A stretch of 64,000 nucleotides of DNA from Kineococcus rubinsiae. GTDB lineage: Bacteria > Actinomycetota > Actinomycetes > Actinomycetales > Kineococcaceae. Made by a program: the position numbers and the translations under genes. The notes under the pieces were generated by a model that saw nothing but the letters and a program-made list of their open reading frames with translations, was not told the origin of the DNA and made no database searches. Shown in pieces: positions 8,844-17,664 of the stretch; the first letter of the stretch is position 1, and each line of letters starts with the position of its first letter. The DNA is taken from assembly GCF_011839805.1 (NCBI RefSeq), contig NZ_VWPY01000004.1, positions 62,001 through 126,000 of the forward strand, written 5' to 3'.

Positions 8844-8860
8844 GCCCGCGGCCGGCTCAG
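8840..8860. terminator. hairpin spanning both convergent stop codons
   Basis: CTGAGCC (8840-8846) and GGCTCAG (8854-8860) form a 7-bp stem with a 7-nt loop. The stop TGA of the permease is in one arm and the stop of the minus-strand BTAD regulator is in the other, so this may end transcripts in both directions. Confidence 0.4.
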
Positions 8861-11800
8861 ACCGGTTCCGCGACGGCGGAGGAGACGACGGCGGAGGAGA
8901 CGGGGGCGGGAGCGGCGAGCTCGATCGCGGCCACGCGGTCGAGGCCCGCCCCCCGGGCGAAGGCCGGTGCGAACCCGTCCTCGCCGAGCTCGCGCTCGAG
9001 GTGCTCCCGCAGCCGCCGCACCTCGGGGTCGCCCGGGTCGTCGGCGCCGCGGACGACGGCGGCGGCCCCCAGGACCTCGGCGGCCCGCACCGGGTCGCCG
9101 GCCGCGGCGCACCACCGCGCGACGGCGATCGCCGTGCCCGCCACGACGGGCATGTCCCCCGTGCCGCGGGCGGTGTCCCAGGCCTCCTGCAGCAGCGCAC
9201 CGGCGGCCGCGACCTCCCCACCGTCCAGGTGGACGTGCGCGAGCGTCGTCTGGAGGGTGGCGCGCTCGTGGTCGAAGACGACGGCCGACCCCGGCCGGCG
9301 GGCGAGCACCTCGGCCTGCGCGGCCGCGAGCGCGCGGGCGTCGTCGTGGCGGCCCTCCCGGCGCGCCGCGGACACCTCGGCCATCGCCAGCCACGTCCGC
9401 GTCTGGGCCGCCGCCAGCGGCGCGAGGCGCCGCATCAGCAGCATCTGCGCGGCCTCCTCCTCCGCGCGGCCCAGCCGGACGAGGACGTCGACCAGGCGCA
9501 TGCGCACCTGCACCTCGTCGTCGACGGCGTCGAAGCGCGCCGCGAGGTCCGCGGCCTCCGCGAAGGACGCGACCGCCTCCACGAGCTCCCCCGCGTAGAC
9601 CTGGGCCTGACCCTGCAGGCGCAGCGCCCCCGACAGGCCCCAGCTCTCCCCCGCCGCGCGGAAGAACCGCTCCGCGCTCGCGGCGGAGGCGGCCATGAGC
9701 TCGATCCGGCCCAGGTTCTCGGCCGCGAAGCCCCGCACGAGGTCGTACAGCGCCCGCAGCCAGGGGTCGGCCCCCTCGAGGTCCGGCGGCTCCGGCGGCG
9801 GCAGGGCGTCCTGCGACCACGGCCGGCCCGCGGAGAACATCGTCAGGACCTCCGTGACGAGGACGACGAGCGGCGAGGGGTCGTGGCGCCGGACCTCCCG
9901 CAGCTGCGCCACCACGCTTGAGACGTCCTCCACCGACGGACCCTCGGGACCGCCCGGCTCGCTCGTCACCGACCGGTTCACGAGCTCGAGCGCCTCCGCC
10001 ACGAGCAGCGACGAGCGGGCGCGCACGACGGCCTCGTCGCCGGGCCGGACGTCCGCGGCCGACAGGGCGGTCCCGAGCCAGTCGCGGGCCAGGGGGTGGC
10101 GGCCCAGCGCCGTCCACCACACCGCCACGGGCAGCGCGAGCTGCAGCGCCGGCTCCACGCGGCCCTGCGCGGCGAGCTCGCGCAGGGCGGCCAGCAGGTC
10201 CTCGGACTCGGCGTCGAGGCGCTGCGACCAGGCGATCTGCTCCTCCCCGCGCAGTCCGAGGGAGGCCGCGGCACCCACCGCCGTCGCCCATTCCGTCCGC
10301 GCCGCCCGCACCTCCTCGACGCGGCCGGCGGCGGCGAGCCGCTCCGCGCCGTACTCGCGGATGGTCTCCAGCAGCGCGTGGCGGTCGGGCGCGCCGGGGC
10401 GCGGGGCGGGACGCAGCTGCAGGAGCGACTTCTCGGTCAGCGAGGCCAGGACGTCCGCCACGACCGCCTCGTCGCCGACGTCGCGGCTCACGGCCGCGGC
10501 GGCCTCGACGCTCACGGGGGCGCGGAACACCGAGAGGCGCTGCAGCACTTCGCGCTCCGGCTCGTCGAGCAGGTCCCAGCTCCAGTCCACGACGGCCCGC
10601 AGCGTGCGGTGGCGGGCCACCGCGGTGCGCCGGCCGCCCGTCAGCAGCCGGAAACGGTCGGAGAGCCGGCTGTTCAGCTCCGCGAGCGAGGTGGTCCGCA
10701 GCCGGGCGGCCGCGAGCTCCAGCGCCAGCGGCAGCCCGTCGAGGCGGCGGACGAGGTCGGTGACGAGGGCGGCGTTGTCCGCGGTGAGCGCGAACCCCGG
10801 GGACACGGCCGCGGCCCGGTCGGTGAACAGCTGGACCGCGGCGTTGCGGCGCACGGTGTCGGGGTCCGCGCCGGGGACGGGCGGGCGCAGCGGCCCGAGG
10901 GGGTGCAGGACCTCCCCCTCGACGCCCAGCGCCTCCCGGCTGGTGGTCAGGACGGTGAGCGCGGCGCAGCGGCGCAGCAGGTCCTCGACGAGCACGGCCG
11001 TGTCGTCCAGGACGTGCTCGCAGTTGTCCAGCACCAGCAGCGACGGCCCGGCCGCCAGCGCCCCGACGAGGCGGGTGAGCGGATCGGCGGCGTCGGTGCG
11101 CGGACCGCGGTGGTCGCGGCCGGTGTCGCGGGCGCCGACGGCGGCCACCACGGCGGCCAGGACGTCGCCGCCCTCGGCCACGGGCGCGAGCGGGACGACG
11201 TGCACGGGCACCGCCGGGCCCAGGGTGCGCGCCAGCTCCTCCGAGAGCCGCGTCTTGCCCGCCCCACCCGGTCCGACGACCGTCACGCAGCGGGCGGTGG
11301 CGGTCAGCGCCCGCACGCGCTCCAGGTCGGCGTCGCGGCCCACGAAGGTCGTCAGCGCGGGCACCGGCGCCCGCTCCGGCGGCCTGACCGGGCCCTGCAG
11401 GACCTCGAGGTGCGCGGCCCGCAGCGCCGGCGACGGGTCCGCGCCGAGCTCCTCGGCGAGCACGCGACGGGTCTCCTCGTAGGCGGCCAGCGCCTCGGCG
11501 TCGCGCCCGGCGGCGTGCAGGGCGCGGACCCGCAGCGCGGCGAACCGCTCCTGCAGCGGGTCCTCGCGCAGCAGCTCCGCCAGCTCCGCGGGCAGGCCGT
11601 CGGTGCGACCGCGCCGGAGGTCCGCCTCGGCCCGGTCGGCGAGGGCGTCCCGGCGCAGCCCCTCGAGCCGCTGCGTTGCAGGGGAACCGGCGATCTCGTC
11701 GAGGGGGCCGCGCCAGAGGGCCAGGGCGGCCGCGAGCTCTCCGGCGGCCCGCTCCGCGTCCCCCGCGCGCAGCAGGTCCCGCCCGCGCGCGCACCCGCGC

Positions 11801-12102
11801 TCGAACCGCGGGACGTCCACGGCGTCGGGGTCCAGCGCCAGCAGGTACCCGGCCGGTCCCGCGCCGACGGTGGCGGGCGAGCCGAGGACGCGCCGCAGCC
11901 GCGACACGAGCGACTGCAGGGCGCCCGCCCCCGCGGGCGGTTCCCCGGCCCAGAGGACGTCCTCCAGCAGACCCGTCGAGACGGGCCGGCCGACGTTCAG
12001 CGCCAGCTCGGCCAGCAGCCGGCGCAGCCGCGCCCCGGCGACGGGGACCTCGGCCCCGGCGCCGTCGCGCACCCGCAGCGGGCCGAGCAGGTCGATGAGC
12101 AC
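8857..12102 (-). CDS. BTAD/AfsR-type regulator with NTPase and TPR domains
   Basis: This 1081-residue regulator has SARP/AfsR architecture. A winged-helix DNA-binding domain (residues 1-95, LIDLLGPLRVRDGAGAEVPV) is followed by the bacterial transcriptional activator (BTAD) helical repeat domain to about residue 245. A STAND-type NTPase comes next, with Walker A VVGPGGAGKTRLSEEL near residue 275 and Walker B-like SLLVLDNCEHVL. The rest is a long alpha-helical, TPR-like region rich in A-L-A repeats. Such proteins activate secondary-metabolism or stress genes after nucleotide-dependent oligomerisation. The GTG at 12102 sits directly after GGGGGA, an unusually short spacing, so the start is slightly uncertain. 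No target is evident nearby. Confidence 0.88.
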   Translation of the reverse strand: MLIDLLGPLRVRDGAGAEVPVAGARLRRLLAELALNVGRPVSTGLLEDVLWAGEPPAGAGALQSLVSRLRRVLGSPATVGAGPAGYLLALDPDAVDVPRFERGCARGRDLLRAGDAERAAGELAAALALWRGPLDEIAGSPATQRLEGLRRDALADRAEADLRRGRTDGLPAELAELLREDPLQERFAALRVRALHAAGRDAEALAAYEETRRVLAEELGADPSPALRAAHLEVLQGPVRPPERAPVPALTTFVGRDADLERVRALTATARCVTVVGPGGAGKTRLSEELARTLGPAVPVHVVPLAPVAEGGDVLAAVVAAVGARDTGRDHRGPRTDAADPLTRLVGALAAGPSLLVLDNCEHVLDDTAVLVEDLLRRCAALTVLTTSREALGVEGEVLHPLGPLRPPVPGADPDTVRRNAAVQLFTDRAAAVSPGFALTADNAALVTDLVRRLDGLPLALELAAARLRTTSLAELNSRLSDRFRLLTGGRRTAVARHRTLRAVVDWSWDLLDEPEREVLQRLSVFRAPVSVEAAAAVSRDVGDEAVVADVLASLTEKSLLQLRPAPRPGAPDRHALLETIREYGAERLAAAGRVEEVRAARTEWATAVGAAASLGLRGEEQIAWSQRLDAESEDLLAALRELAAQGRVEPALQLALPVAVWWTALGRHPLARDWLGTALSAADVRPGDEAVVRARSSLLVAEALELVNRSVTSEPGGPEGPSVEDVSSVVAQLREVRRHDPSPLVVLVTEVLTMFSAGRPWSQDALPPPEPPDLEGADPWLRALYDLVRGFAAENLGRIELMAASAASAERFFRAAGESWGLSGALRLQGQAQVYAGELVEAVASFAEAADLAARFDAVDDEVQVRMRLVDVLVRLGRAEEEAAQMLLMRRLAPLAAAQTRTWLAMAEVSAARREGRHDDARALAAAQAEVLARRPGSAVVFDHERATLQTTLAHVHLDGGEVAAAGALLQEAWDTARGTGDMPVVAGTAIAVARWCAAAGDPVRAAEVLGAAAVVRGADDPGDPEVRRLREHLERELGEDGFAPAFARGAGLDRVAAIELAAPAPVSSAVVSSAVAEPV

Positions 12103-12121
12103 TCCCCCAGCGTCCCACCCG

Positions 12122-12136
12122 GCCCCGCGGCGGGGC
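12122..12136 (-). terminator. short G+C hairpin after the OYE gene
   Basis: GCCCCG (12122-12127) and CGGGGC (12131-12136) form a 6-bp stem with a 3-nt loop, directly downstream of the stop of the minus-strand OYE gene. Confidence 0.35.
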
Positions 12137-13342
12137 TCAGGCGTCCAGCAGGCTCCCCGCCGCGACGGAGGCCGGCGAGGCCTGCGCCGGCAGCCGAACC
12201 ACCTGCGGCTCCTCGGCGACGGGCCACCCGACGCTCGGGCCGTGGCCGCGGAAGTTCTGCAGCCAGAAGCCCCAGTCGCGCGGGACGAGGTCGAAGGGTT
12301 CCGTCGTCCCCAGCTCCCGCGCGGCCCACACGGGCCAGTGCGGGTTGGCCAGCGCCGGCCGGCCCAGCAGCACGAGGTCCAGCGCGCCCGAGCGGATCGC
12401 GGCGTCGGCGTTCGCGGGGACCCCGAGGTTCCAGCTGGTCGTGACCGGGATGCCCACCTCGCGCTTGAGCCGGGCCGCCCGCTCGACCCAGGCGCTCGGG
12501 TCGTTCCAGATCGGGTCGGTCATCTCGTCGGTGTTCCCGCCCTGGCTGATGTCCGCCAGGTCGAGGCCGTGCTCCTTCATCCAGCCGATCGCGGTGATGG
12601 ACTCCTCGAACGTGACGCCGTCGGGGTGGAAGTCGTCCGTGCCCAGGCGCATCGTCAGGGGCAGCCGCTCGGGCCAGACCTCGCGCACCGCGTCGAGCGC
12701 CTCGAGCAGGAACCGGGCGCGGTTCTCCAGCGAGCCGCCGTAGGCGTCGGTGCGGTGGTTGGCCAGCGGGGAGAAGAAGCTCGACGCCAGGTAGCCGTGG
12801 GCGAAGTGCATCTCCAGCCACTCGTAGCCGGCGTCCAGGGAGCGGCGGGCGGCGTCGGCGTAGCTGCGGTGCAGGGCCTTGATCTCCGGCACCGTGAGGG
12901 CGTGCACGGGGTAGGGCCGCTTGCCGCAGCCGTAGGGCACGTCGGAGGGACCGGAGACCTGCCAGCCGTCCGGGTGCTCCGGCGGCAGCTGCAACCCGCC
13001 CTCCCACGGCGGCACCTCGCTGCCGTTGCGGCCCGTGTGCCCGAGCTGGATGCCGGCGACCGCCTCCATGCCCCTGACCATGGCCGTGACGCGGGCGTGC
13101 CCCTCGACCTGGTCGTCGTCGTAGATGCCCGCGCAGTGCACCGTGGTCCGGCCCTCGGGGGCGATCGCCACCTGCTCGGGGAACACCAGCCCGAAACCCC
13201 CGGACGCGCGGGCGCCCAGGTACATGAGGTGGAAGTCGTCCATCTTCCCGTCCACCGAGCGGTACATGGTCATCGGCGACATCCCGATGCGGTTGCGCAG
13301 GGTGACGTCCTTGATGGTCAGCGGGCTGAAGAGGTGGGCCAC
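12137..13342 (-). CDS. NADH:flavin oxidoreductase, Old Yellow Enzyme family
   Basis: This 401-residue FMN-dependent ene-reductase has the TIM-barrel fold. Visible landmarks are the N-terminal LFSPLTIKDVTLRNRIGMSP, the catalytic-histidine region HFAHGYLASSFFSPLANHRT, GIQLGHTGRNG, and the FMN phosphate site ALDLVLLGRPALANPHWPVW near the C-terminus. It resembles the YqjM/xenobiotic reductase class more than the long 2,4-dienoyl-CoA reductases, because no FeS or second FAD domain follows. The GTG at 13342 is set by GGAGG 6-7 nt upstream; the larger frame simply runs into the antisense of the nitrate reductase. The gene follows the nitrate reductase on the same strand after a strong stem-loop, so it may be a separate unit. 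Such enzymes reduce activated alkenes or nitro compounds. Confidence 0.88.
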   Translation of the reverse strand: MAHLFSPLTIKDVTLRNRIGMSPMTMYRSVDGKMDDFHLMYLGARASGGFGLVFPEQVAIAPEGRTTVHCAGIYDDDQVEGHARVTAMVRGMEAVAGIQLGHTGRNGSEVPPWEGGLQLPPEHPDGWQVSGPSDVPYGCGKRPYPVHALTVPEIKALHRSYADAARRSLDAGYEWLEMHFAHGYLASSFFSPLANHRTDAYGGSLENRARFLLEALDAVREVWPERLPLTMRLGTDDFHPDGVTFEESITAIGWMKEHGLDLADISQGGNTDEMTDPIWNDPSAWVERAARLKREVGIPVTTSWNLGVPANADAAIRSGALDLVLLGRPALANPHWPVWAARELGTTEPFDLVPRDWGFWLQNFRGHGPSVGWPVAEEPQVVRLPAQASPASVAAGSLLDA

Positions 13343-13419
13343 GAACGCCTCCGGAGGGGTCGGCTCCTGCCGCCGACGGGGGTGACGGCCAGGGGGTGCT
13401 CCGACTCTGCGCCCGGGAG

Positions 13420-13435
13420 GTTCCCGCGGTGTTGC
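13420..13435 (-). promoter_or_regulatory. possible GlnR-like box upstream of the OYE gene
   Basis: On the minus strand the bases read GCAAC-n6-GGAAC, similar to the actinobacterial GlnR half-site pair gTnAC-n6-GaAAC. It resembles the better box at 17599-17614 and lies 78 nt before the OYE start. The match is partial and the call is inference. Confidence 0.25.
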
Positions 13436-13460
13436 GCCGGCCGACCCGTCCCGTGAACTC

Positions 13461-13493
13461 CACCTCTCAGGCCGGCGGGAGAGCTGAGAGGTG
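13461..13493 (-). terminator. 10-bp perfect stem-loop after nitrate reductase
   Basis: CACCTCTCAG (13461-13470) is repeated inverted as CTGAGAGGTG (13484-13493) around a 13-nt loop. It lies 4 nt beyond the stop of the minus-strand nitrate reductase and is probably its terminator. A related inverted repeat occurs at the 5' end of the same gene (17631-17659). Confidence 0.55.
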
Positions 13494-13497
13494 CGCC

Positions 13498-16400
13498 TCA
13501 GTAGACGTCGCGGACGTAGCGCTTCGCGCGGGCGAGCTCGCGCACGTGCTCGGCCGCGTCGTCCGCCGACAGCCCGCCGTGCGTCGCGACGACCTCGCGC
13601 AGCGCCGCGTCGACGTCCCTGGCCATGCGCGAGGCGTCGCCGCACACGTAGACGCAGGCGCCGTCCGCGATCCACTCCCACAGCTGCGCGCCGTGCTGGC
13701 GCATCCGGTCCTGGACGTAGACCTTCTGGGGCTGGTCGCGGGAGAACGCCAGGCTGAGCCGCGTCAGCAGGCCGTCCTCGCGGTGCGCCTCGAACTCGTC
13801 GCGGTAGTACCAGTCGGTCTGCGAGCTGCGCTCGCCGAAGAACAGCCAGTTCGGGCCGCGGTGGCCGTGCGCGCGGCGGTGCTGCAGGAACGCCCGGAAC
13901 GGCGCGACGCCCGTGCCGGGGCCGATCATCACCAGCGGCGCGTCCGGGTCGGCCGGCGGGCGGAACGACGGGGAGGGCTGCAGGAACACCCGGACGTCCG
14001 TCCCGTCCGCGCGGTCGGCGAGGAAGGCGGAGCAGACGCCGTGGCGGCGGCGCTCCGGGGCCCCGAAGCGCACGGTGGACACCGTGAGCTGCACCTCGTC
14101 GGGGTGGGCCTCGGGGGCCGACGAGATCGAGTACTGCCGCGGCTGCAGCGGCTTCAGCGCGTTGCGCCACTCGGCCGGCTCGGCGCGGGCGGGGTACCGG
14201 TGCAGCACGTCGAGGGTCTGCCGTCCCCAGGTCCAGGCCGCGACGTCGGCCGGGGTGCCCGCGAGCACGCGGGACAGCTCGTCGTCGCGCGTGCGGGCGG
14301 CCACCAGGCGCAGGAACTCCGCCGACGGGCGCAGCAGCTCCAGGTGGTGCGTCGCGGCCGTGCGCCAGTCGGCCGTCGCACCGTCCGGCAGGGTCGTCGC
14401 CTGCTCCGGGTCGATGCCCGTGAGCTGCAGGAACTCCGCGACGGCGGCGGGGTCGTTCACGGGCCACACGCCGAGGGAGTCGCCGGCCGCGTGGGCGAAC
14501 TCCGCGGTGCGGGCGAAGCCGACCTGCCGGACCTCCTTCGACGACCCGGGGGCGTTCAGCCGGACGTTGCGCACGACCTGGCTCGCGTAGGGGTTCGCAC
14601 GCCCGAACGCCGGGGGCCGGCGGGCCTGCGCGGGCACGACCGGGGTGGTGGTCCCAGGGGACGGGGCGGCCTCGCGGGACGAGGCCGGTGCGGCCGCGAG
14701 GAGCGCGAGCACCCGCTCGCCCCACTGCTCCACCTTGTCCTCCTCCCCCGGTTCGCAGTCGACGCGCTCGAGCAGGCGGCTGCCGCCGAGCTCGGCGAGG
14801 CGGCCGTCCAGGCGGCGTCCGTGCCCGCAGAACTCCGAGTAGCTGGAGTCGCCCAGCGCCAGGACCGCGAACCGCGTGCCCGGCAGGCGCGGGGCGCCGT
14901 CGGCCGCGAGGGCCGACCAGAACGCCTCGCCGTTGTCGGGGGCTCCCCCGTCGCCGAACGTGCTGGTCACCGCGAGCACCGTGCCGGCCGCGGCCACCCG
15001 CGCGGGCTCCAGCGCGTCCATCGCGACGAGGTCGACCCCGATCCCCGCCTCCTGCAGCGTCGCCGCCACCGCCGCCGCGTGCTCCTCGGCGGTGCCGGTC
15101 TGCGAGGCCCAGGCCACGAGGACGTCCGGCGCGGCCGCCGCCGGGGCGTCCGGCACCCGCGAGGTCAGGCCCGCGAGGTAGCCGTCGAGCCAGGCCCGGG
15201 CGTCGGCGTCGAAGGGGGCGGAGGCCGGCAGCACGGGCACCCCGTGCGGGCGCTGCTCGAGGGCGTGCAGGAAGCCCCCGAGGTAGCGGGTCTGCGCGGC
15301 GTCCAGGGCGGGCGGTCCCGTGGCCACCAGGACGTCGGCGCTCGGCGTCCGGGGCGCGGGGACGGCCGCGGCGACGCGCGTCAGGGTGACGGCGCAGACC
15401 TTCAGCTCGGGCTGGAAGGACACGGGGTCCACGGCGTCGTTGGTGACGGCGTTCACCGCGAGGTCCTCGCCGAAGAGGTCGCTCCAGTGGAACGGCGCGA
15501 AGCAGCTGCCCGGGGCCACCCGGTCGGACACGCGCGCCGGGAGCACCGCCCGGCCGCGCCGGGAGGCGACCTCGACGCGGTCGCCCTCGCCGATCGCCAG
15601 GCGCGCCGCGTCGTCGGGGTGGACCTCGACGAACGGCCCGGGGTTCAGCCGGTTGAGCTTGGCGACCTTCCCGGTCTTGGTCAGGGTGTGCCACTGGTGC
15701 GGCAGGCGGCCCGTGTTCAGGACGAAGGGGAAGTCGTCGTCCGGCATCTCCGCCGGCGGCAGGTGCGGGCGTGCGTGGAACACCGCCCGCCCCGAGGGAG
15801 TCGCGAAGGCCAGCGCGGGCACGGTGCCGTCGGGGTGGACGAGGAGGTCCCGACTCACCCCGTCGTTGAGGTAGCGCACGGGGTGGCGGTCGGCGCCGTC
15901 GTCCGGCGGCGCGGGCCACTGCACGGGGCCGCGGCGCAGCCGCTCGTGGTCGACCCCGCGCAGGTCGTAGCCCGTGCGCGGGTTGGCGAAGGCGCGCAGC
16001 TCGTCGAACACCTCGGCGGCGCTCGCGTGCGCGAAGTGCTCGCCGAAGCCCATGGCCCGCGCCACGCGCGCGATGAGCTCCCAGTCCGCCAGGGCGTCCC
16101 CGACGGGGTCGGCGGCCTGCTGCAGCAGCGTGAGGGTGCGCTCGGAGTTGATCGAGACCTGCTCCGACTCCGCCCACAGGGCCGCGGGGAGCAGCACGTC
16201 GGCGTAGGCGGTCGTCTCCGTGTCGGCGAAGGCGTCCTGCACGACGACGAACTCGCAGGCCTCCAGGCCGGCGACGACGGTGGAGCGGTTCGGCACCGAC
16301 GCGACGGGGTTGGTGCAGATGATCCAGCACGCCTTGACCTCCCCCGACGCCATGCGGGAGAACAGGTCGACCGTCCCGGAGCTGACGTCGGTGCGCAGCA

Positions 16401-17565
16401 TCCCCGGCGCCAGGTCCCACAGCTCCTCGGTGAAGGCGCGGTCCGCCGCGTCGGTGACCACGCGCTGGCCGGGCAGCCCGGGGCCCATGTAGCCCATGTC
16501 CCGCCCGCCCATGGCGTTCGGCTGTCCCGTGAGGGAGAAGGGGCCGCTGCCCCGCCGGCAGATCGCGCCCGTGGCCAGGTGCAGGTTGACGAGGGCGTTG
16601 GTGTTCCAGACGCCGTGGGTGCTCTGGTTCAGCCCCATCGTCCAGCAGCTCATCCAGTTCTCCGCGCCGCCGATGAGCTCGGCCGCCCGCCGCAGGTCGG
16701 CCTCGGCCAGGCCGGTGATGCCGGCCACGACGTCGGGCGGGTACTCGGCCAGCAGGGCCGGCAGGTGCTCCCAGCCCTGCGTGGAGCTCGCGATGAACTC
16801 CTCGTCCAGGTGCCCGCCCGCGGCCAGCAGGTGCAGGAGCCCGTTCAGCAGCGCCAGGTCGGTGCCCGGCCGCACCTGCAGGAAGAGGTCGGCCGCCTCC
16901 GCCGTCGCGGTCCGCCGCGGGTCGACGACGATCAGCTTCGCCCCGGCCCTGACCCGGTCCATCATGCGCAGGAAGAGGATCGGGTGGCAGTCGGCCATGT
17001 TCGCGCCGCTGACCAGGAAGACGTCGGCCGCGTCGAAGTCGTCGTAGGAGCCGGGGGGCGCGTCGGAGCCCAGGGACTGCTTGTAGCCCGTCCCGGCGCT
17101 GGCCATGCACAGGCGCGAGTTCGACTCGAGCTGGTGGGTGCCGAGGAACCCCTTCGTCAGCTTGGTCGCGAGGTACTGCGCCTCCAGCGACATCTGCCCG
17201 GAGACGTAGACGGCGACGGCGTCCGGGCCGTGCTCGGCGGCGAGCTCGCGGAAGCGGCGGGCCACCCGCTCGACCGCGTCGTCGACCGCGACCGGGGTCG
17301 GCGCTGCTCCGCGCTCCTCGCGCACCAGGGCGGTCGTGGCCCGCCCGGGCGCCGTGAGGACCTCCGCGCTCGTCGCGCCCTTGGTGCAGAGGCGGCCCGC
17401 GTTGGTGGGGTGAGAGCGGTCTCCCGTCACGCCCGCGACCCGGCGCCGGCCGGTGGCGGGGTCGACCGCCACGTCCAGCACCATCCCGCAGCCGACGCCG
17501 CAGTAGGAGCAGGCGCTCTTGACCTGCGTGAGAGCCTCGCTCCCGGGACCCCTCGCAGCGTTCAC
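13498..17565 (-). CDS. assimilatory nitrate reductase fused to CysJ-like flavoprotein reductase
   Basis: This is one polypeptide of 1355 residues. The N-terminal 800 residues are a molybdopterin (Mo-bisMGD) nitrate reductase of the NasA/NarB type with a [4Fe-4S] site at C19, C22, C26 and C60 (CSYCGVGCGM, later LCTKG). From about residue 815 a flavodoxin-like FMN domain (DVLVAWASQTGTAEEHAA, later TSTFGDGG) begins. An FAD domain (PRQYSISSAPE) and a C-terminal NADPH-binding domain follow (MIGPGTGVAPFRAFLQHR, VYVCGD), as in sulfite reductase flavoprotein CysJ. Electrons can thus run NADPH-FAD-FMN-FeS-Mo within one chain, replacing a separate reductase subunit. The frame is open to GTG 17631, but that codon lies inside an inverted repeat. 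GTG 17565 leaves 18 residues before the first cysteine and fits the promoter, so it is preferred. The gene is divergent from narK. Confidence 0.9.
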   Translation of the reverse strand: MNAARGPGSEALTQVKSACSYCGVGCGMVLDVAVDPATGRRRVAGVTGDRSHPTNAGRLCTKGATSAEVLTAPGRATTALVREERGAAPTPVAVDDAVERVARRFRELAAEHGPDAVAVYVSGQMSLEAQYLATKLTKGFLGTHQLESNSRLCMASAGTGYKQSLGSDAPPGSYDDFDAADVFLVSGANMADCHPILFLRMMDRVRAGAKLIVVDPRRTATAEAADLFLQVRPGTDLALLNGLLHLLAAGGHLDEEFIASSTQGWEHLPALLAEYPPDVVAGITGLAEADLRRAAELIGGAENWMSCWTMGLNQSTHGVWNTNALVNLHLATGAICRRGSGPFSLTGQPNAMGGRDMGYMGPGLPGQRVVTDAADRAFTEELWDLAPGMLRTDVSSGTVDLFSRMASGEVKACWIICTNPVASVPNRSTVVAGLEACEFVVVQDAFADTETTAYADVLLPAALWAESEQVSINSERTLTLLQQAADPVGDALADWELIARVARAMGFGEHFAHASAAEVFDELRAFANPRTGYDLRGVDHERLRRGPVQWPAPPDDGADRHPVRYLNDGVSRDLLVHPDGTVPALAFATPSGRAVFHARPHLPPAEMPDDDFPFVLNTGRLPHQWHTLTKTGKVAKLNRLNPGPFVEVHPDDAARLAIGEGDRVEVASRRGRAVLPARVSDRVAPGSCFAPFHWSDLFGEDLAVNAVTNDAVDPVSFQPELKVCAVTLTRVAAAVPAPRTPSADVLVATGPPALDAAQTRYLGGFLHALEQRPHGVPVLPASAPFDADARAWLDGYLAGLTSRVPDAPAAAAPDVLVAWASQTGTAEEHAAAVAATLQEAGIGVDLVAMDALEPARVAAAGTVLAVTSTFGDGGAPDNGEAFWSALAADGAPRLPGTRFAVLALGDSSYSEFCGHGRRLDGRLAELGGSRLLERVDCEPGEEDKVEQWGERVLALLAAAPASSREAAPSPGTTTPVVPAQARRPPAFGRANPYASQVVRNVRLNAPGSSKEVRQVGFARTAEFAHAAGDSLGVWPVNDPAAVAEFLQLTGIDPEQATTLPDGATADWRTAATHHLELLRPSAEFLRLVAARTRDDELSRVLAGTPADVAAWTWGRQTLDVLHRYPARAEPAEWRNALKPLQPRQYSISSAPEAHPDEVQLTVSTVRFGAPERRRHGVCSAFLADRADGTDVRVFLQPSPSFRPPADPDAPLVMIGPGTGVAPFRAFLQHRRAHGHRGPNWLFFGERSSQTDWYYRDEFEAHREDGLLTRLSLAFSRDQPQKVYVQDRMRQHGAQLWEWIADGACVYVCGDASRMARDVDAALREVVATHGGLSADDAAEHVRELARAKRYVRDVY

Positions 17566-17569
17566 GCGC

Positions 17570-17614
17570 ACAGTAGACGGGGCCGCGGTTGCCGGGTCGT
17601 TTCCCCCGTGTTGC
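17570..17614 (-). promoter_or_regulatory. nitrate reductase promoter with GlnR-like box
   Basis: On the minus strand TACTGT (17575 to 17570) is a -10-like hexamer 4 nt before GTG 17565, with no recognisable -35. GCAAC-n6-GAAAC (17614 to 17599) matches the GlnR pair gTnAC-n6-GaAAC with one mismatch and would be centred about 40 bases upstream of the start, a normal activator position. The assignment is inferred from consensus only. Confidence 0.4.
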
Positions 17615-17630
17615 GCCGCGGGTGCGGGCA

Positions 17631-17659
17631 CCTCTCACCGCCGGCGGGACCCGGAGAGG
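17631..17659. repeat. inverted repeat CCTCTC/GAGAGG at nitrate reductase 5' side
   Basis: CCTCTC (17631-17636) and GAGAGG (17654-17659) flank the self-complementary CCGCCGGCGG (17638-17647). CACCTCTCA and CCGGCGGGA are shared with the hairpin at the 3' end of the same gene. It could be an operator or the 5' boundary of a mobile segment; neither is shown. Confidence 0.4.
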
Positions 17660-17664
17660 ACATC

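Noticed and set aside
8825-12118. 1097-residue frame overlapping the BTAD regulator
   Set aside because: The frame at 8857-12102 encodes recognisable BTAD and NTPase motifs; this one is its alternate frame.
13461-13493. Possible riboswitch because of the CTGAGA string
   Set aside because: Only a simple hairpin is present; no second conserved helix or junction of the TPP, glycine or molybdenum-cofactor RNAs can be drawn.
17629-17631. GTG as start of nitrate reductase
   Set aside because: It lies in an inverted repeat and would place the GlnR-like box inside the gene; GTG 17565 fits the conserved N-terminus and promoter.
12137-17638. 1833-residue open frame on the minus strand
   Set aside because: Only its C-terminal 401 residues are the OYE enzyme; the rest is an alternate frame of the nitrate reductase with arginine/glycine-rich composition and no domain.
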